From an uncultured Alphaproteobacteria bacterium (GTDB lineage: Bacteria > Pseudomonadota > Alphaproteobacteria > RF32 > CAG-239), in NCBI GenBank assembly GCA_944391355.1, contig CALXTG010000053.1, forward strand, positions 1 to 8,460: a stretch of 8,460 bases of DNA, in the 5' to 3' direction. Under the pieces are notes generated by a model. The model searched no databases. It saw only the letters and a list, made by a program, of their open reading frames with translations, and was not told the origin of the DNA. Of the stretch, positions 6,634 through 8,460 are shown in pieces (position 1 is the first letter of the stretch; the number at the start of each line of letters is the position of its first letter). Position numbers and translations under genes: made by a program.

Positions 6634-7569
6634 ATGAAGTTTACCTCCTCTTTCCTGAAAGCCCGTCTTAAATCTTACGGACTCCGCATACAGGCTTATA
6701 TTCTTTTCTTAAAACACCGGGCTCAGAGCGATATGATTTTCCGCGTCGCAGCTTCCCTGAGCTATACATCGCTGATTGCCATTGTGCCGCTTTTTGCCAT
6801 CGGTTTGGCCATTTTTTCGGCTTTCCCGGTCTTCAGCGGTGTCAAGGAACAATTGCAGGAGCTGTTGATTAAAAATGTCGTCCCCGATATTGAACAGGAA
6901 ATCAGCCAATATTTTGCCGACTTTGTTAATGCTACCGCCCAGCTGACCACAATCGGCGTTATCGGTATCGCCGTTACTGCCATTTTAATGCTTTCCACCA
7001 TTGAAAACAGTCTGAACTTTATTTTTAAGGTTTACAAACCCCGCAATATCAAAACCAAAATCACGCTTTACTGGACGGTTATCACCTTAGGCCCGCTGCT
7101 GCTCGGAGCCGCATTTTCTTTGCGCGGCTACCTCTTCGCCCTGCAAAAATATGTTCCCGAAAGCCAGATGTTCCTCAGCTATATTATCCCTCAGCTGATC
7201 ACCATGCTGTTATTGTTTATGGTCTATGTTTTGGTTCCCAACAAAAAAGTCAAAATCAGCAATGCCCTCATCGGGGCGCTGGTTGCGGTTTTCCTTTTCT
7301 GGCTGCTGCGCCGCTTTTTCGGTATGGTAATTTTGAACAATGCCACTTACAAAACGCTTTACGGCGCCCTCGCTATCCTGCCGATCTTTCTGATCTGGAT
7401 GTTCTCGGCCTGGTCGGTGGTTATTTTCGGAGCCGTCGTTACGGCTTCTCTGGAAGAGTTTCAACAAGAGGAAAAGAATCTGGAAGCCAGACAAACTCTT
7501 GAAAAGAAAGCCGAATTCAAAAAAAATCATCATCGCCGCAAAAAGTTCTTGCCAAAAGAACAAAAGTAG
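6634..7569 (+). CDS. YihY/BrkB family inner-membrane protein
   Basis: This is a 311-residue polytopic membrane protein of the YihY/BrkB family (once misannotated as RNase BN). The family's molecular function is not firmly established. Six hydrophobic segments are visible at about 38-63, 105-125, 144-170, 180-202, 209-233 and 244-272. Family hallmarks are the LSYTSLIAIVPL stretch at 42-53 in the first segment and the YGALAILPIFLIWMFSAW stretch at 243-260 in the last. The C-terminal tail (275-311) is charged and strongly basic near its end, so it is probably cytoplasmic and could contact phospholipid or nucleic acid. The ATG at 6634 has no clear AGGA motif; an upstream ATG at 6624 is out of frame. 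The gene diverges from fabI and precedes recA on the same strand. Confidence 0.9.
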   Translation: MKFTSSFLKARLKSYGLRIQAYILFLKHRAQSDMIFRVAASLSYTSLIAIVPLFAIGLAIFSAFPVFSGVKEQLQELLIKNVVPDIEQEISQYFADFVNATAQLTTIGVIGIAVTAILMLSTIENSLNFIFKVYKPRNIKTKITLYWTVITLGPLLLGAAFSLRGYLFALQKYVPESQMFLSYIIPQLITMLLLFMVYVLVPNKKVKISNALIGALVAVFLFWLLRRFFGMVILNNATYKTLYGALAILPIFLIWMFSAWSVVIFGAVVTASLEEFQQEEKNLEARQTLEKKAEFKKNHHRRKKFLPKEQK

Positions 7570-7572
7570 TAC
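7558..7572 (+). promoter_or_regulatory. LexA-box-like sequence upstream of recA
   Basis: GAAC, seven bases, then GTAC spans the stop codon of the yihY-like gene. Alphaproteobacterial LexA recognises GAAC-N7-GTTC, so this matches seven of eight specified bases. It lies about 105 nt before the recA start. SOS control of recA is expected from general knowledge, but the imperfect half-site and the distance keep confidence low. Confidence 0.35.
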
Positions 7573-7676
7573 ATTCTATTTTTCATCGGGATAACTGTCA
7601 GCACCGAATTGTATTTTTTGCTGAGTGGTCCATAAATAATACCAGTACTAATTTTTGATAAAAAGCGAGACGATAA
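7570..7676 (+). promoter_or_regulatory. recA leader and promoter region
   Basis: This 107-bp AT-rich gap must hold any dedicated recA promoter. Candidate elements such as TTGTAT (7609-7614) and the AT-rich run near 7632-7640 do not give consensus spacing, so I do not name a specific promoter. A 6-bp inverted repeat (TCAGCA at about 7588-7593 and TGCTGA at 7619-7624) flanks the T-rich part. The ribosome-binding site before recA is weak (GAGACG-like). Confidence 0.3.
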
Positions 7677-8460
7677 ATGGATAAAGATAAAGCCCTTGAT
7701 GCGGCCCTGAGTCAAATTGAAAGAGCCTTCGGCAAAGGTTCGATTATGCGCCTTGGCCAAAATACCAATATTGATATTGAAGCCATTTCCACCGGCTCTC
7801 TGGGCGTTGACATCGCCTTGGGAATCGGCGGCCTGCCCAAAGGCCGTATTATTGAAATCTACGGCCCGGAAAGCTCCGGTAAAACTACGCTGGCCTTAAG
7901 CGTTATCGCCCAGGCTCAGAAAAAAGGCGGCACTTGCGCATTCATTGATGCGGAACATGCTCTGGATCCCGCTTATGCAAAAAAGATCGGCGTTGACATT
8001 GACAATCTGCTGATTTCTCAACCCGATGCCGGAGAACAGGCGCTGGAAATTGCCGATACCCTGGTTCGTTCCGGCGCTATTGACGTTTTGGTCGTCGATT
8101 CGGTCGCGGCATTGGTTCCCAAAGCTGAACTTGAAGGCGAAATGGGCGATTCGCACATGGGCTTACAGGCGCGCCTGATGAGTCAGGCTTTAAGAAAACT
8201 GACCTCAACCATTTCCCGTTCCAATACTTTGGTTATTTTCATCAACCAAATCCGCATGAAAATCGGCGTTATGTTCGGCAACCCCGAAACCACCACCGGC
8301 GGCAACGCGCTGAAATTCTATGCTTCGGTCCGTATTGATATCCGCCGCATCGGTTCGATTAAAGATAAAGACGATGTCATCGGCAGCCAGACCCGCGTCA
8401 AAATTGTCAAAAACAAAGTTGCCCCGCCGTTCAAGGTTATTGACTTTGACATCATGTACG
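7677..8460 (+). CDS. recA: Recombinase A, N-terminal 261 residues (runs off the right edge)
   Basis: RecA forms filaments on single-stranded DNA, drives strand exchange in recombinational repair, and stimulates LexA self-cleavage in the SOS response. The frame is open from the ATG to the window end, about three-quarters of the usual 345-360 residues. Visible landmarks are the Walker A motif GPESSGKT (63-70), the catalytic glutamate Glu93 in FIDAEHALDP (89-98; E. coli Glu96), Walker B ending in VLVVD (137-141), the L1 loop region around EGEMGDSHMGLQAR (153-166), Gln191 in INQIRMKIG (189-197; E. coli Gln194), and the L2 DNA-binding loop around GNPETTTGGNALKFYAS (201-217). The short N-terminal oligomerisation helix is present (ALDAALSQIERAFGKGSIMRLG). 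No lesion is seen; the C-terminal domain lies outside the window. Confidence 0.98.
   Translation, partial: MDKDKALDAALSQIERAFGKGSIMRLGQNTNIDIEAISTGSLGVDIALGIGGLPKGRIIEIYGPESSGKTTLALSVIAQAQKKGGTCAFIDAEHALDPAYAKKIGVDIDNLLISQPDAGEQALEIADTLVRSGAIDVLVVDSVAALVPKAELEGEMGDSHMGLQARLMSQALRKLTSTISRSNTLVIFINQIRMKIGVMFGNPETTTGGNALKFYASVRIDIRRIGSIKDKDDVIGSQTRVKIVKNKVAPPFKVIDFDIMY

Noticed and set aside
7588..7624. TCAGCA / TGCTGA inverted repeat upstream of recA as an operator or terminator
   Set aside because: The arms are only 6 bp and about 25 nt apart, with the T run in the loop rather than after the stem, so it fits neither a terminator nor a known SOS operator.
1..8460. CRISPR array, tRNA/rRNA gene, toxin-antitoxin or defence island
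   Set aside because: No direct-repeat array, no RNA-gene pattern and no accessory-type gene was seen. All long frames are explained by the genes listed.

Overview
The window looks like ordinary chromosomal housekeeping DNA from an alphaproteobacterium of moderate GC content. Three observations point that way. FabI has a Rickettsia-like active-site stretch (HAIAF followed by DKNQLKGR). The genome carries a complete GatCAB amidotransferase. A half-matched copy of the alphaproteobacterial LexA box (GAAC-N7-GTAC) lies upstream of recA. The lineage is an inference from remembered family patterns, not from a search.

Layout: positions 1-6531 are read leftward (minus strand) in the order fabI, sppA, gatC, gatA, gatB, then a partial nucleoside-hydrolase-like gene that runs off the left edge. 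Positions 6634-8460 are read rightward (plus strand): a YihY/BrkB-family membrane protein and then recA, which runs off the right edge. The 102-bp gap between fabI and the yihY-like gene is a divergent promoter region. From sppA to the last gene on the left, junctions are very tight (1 to 11 nt, with ribosome-binding sites inside or beside the preceding gene's end). The exception is gatC-gatA, which is split by a palindromic insertion of about 121-125 bp.

Functionally, GatC, GatA and GatB form the amidotransferase that converts Glu-tRNA(Gln), and often Asp-tRNA(Asn), to the amidated forms. FabI completes each fatty-acid elongation cycle. SppA is a membrane-anchored protease that degrades cleaved signal peptides and other membrane peptides. 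RecA carries out homologous recombination and SOS induction. The neighbours do not share one obvious pathway.

The points that stand out are: (1) a mobile-looking palindrome inserted at a TA between gatC and gatA, with its edge forming gatC's stop codon; (2) a single-base frameshift in a run of T's in sppA, just upstream of the catalytic lysine, with a ribosome-binding-site-like sequence and TTG codon at the same point; (3) a TTG-initiated, divergent nucleoside-hydrolase-like gene coupled to gatB. I found no CRISPR array, RNA gene, defence system or clearly new multi-gene system.
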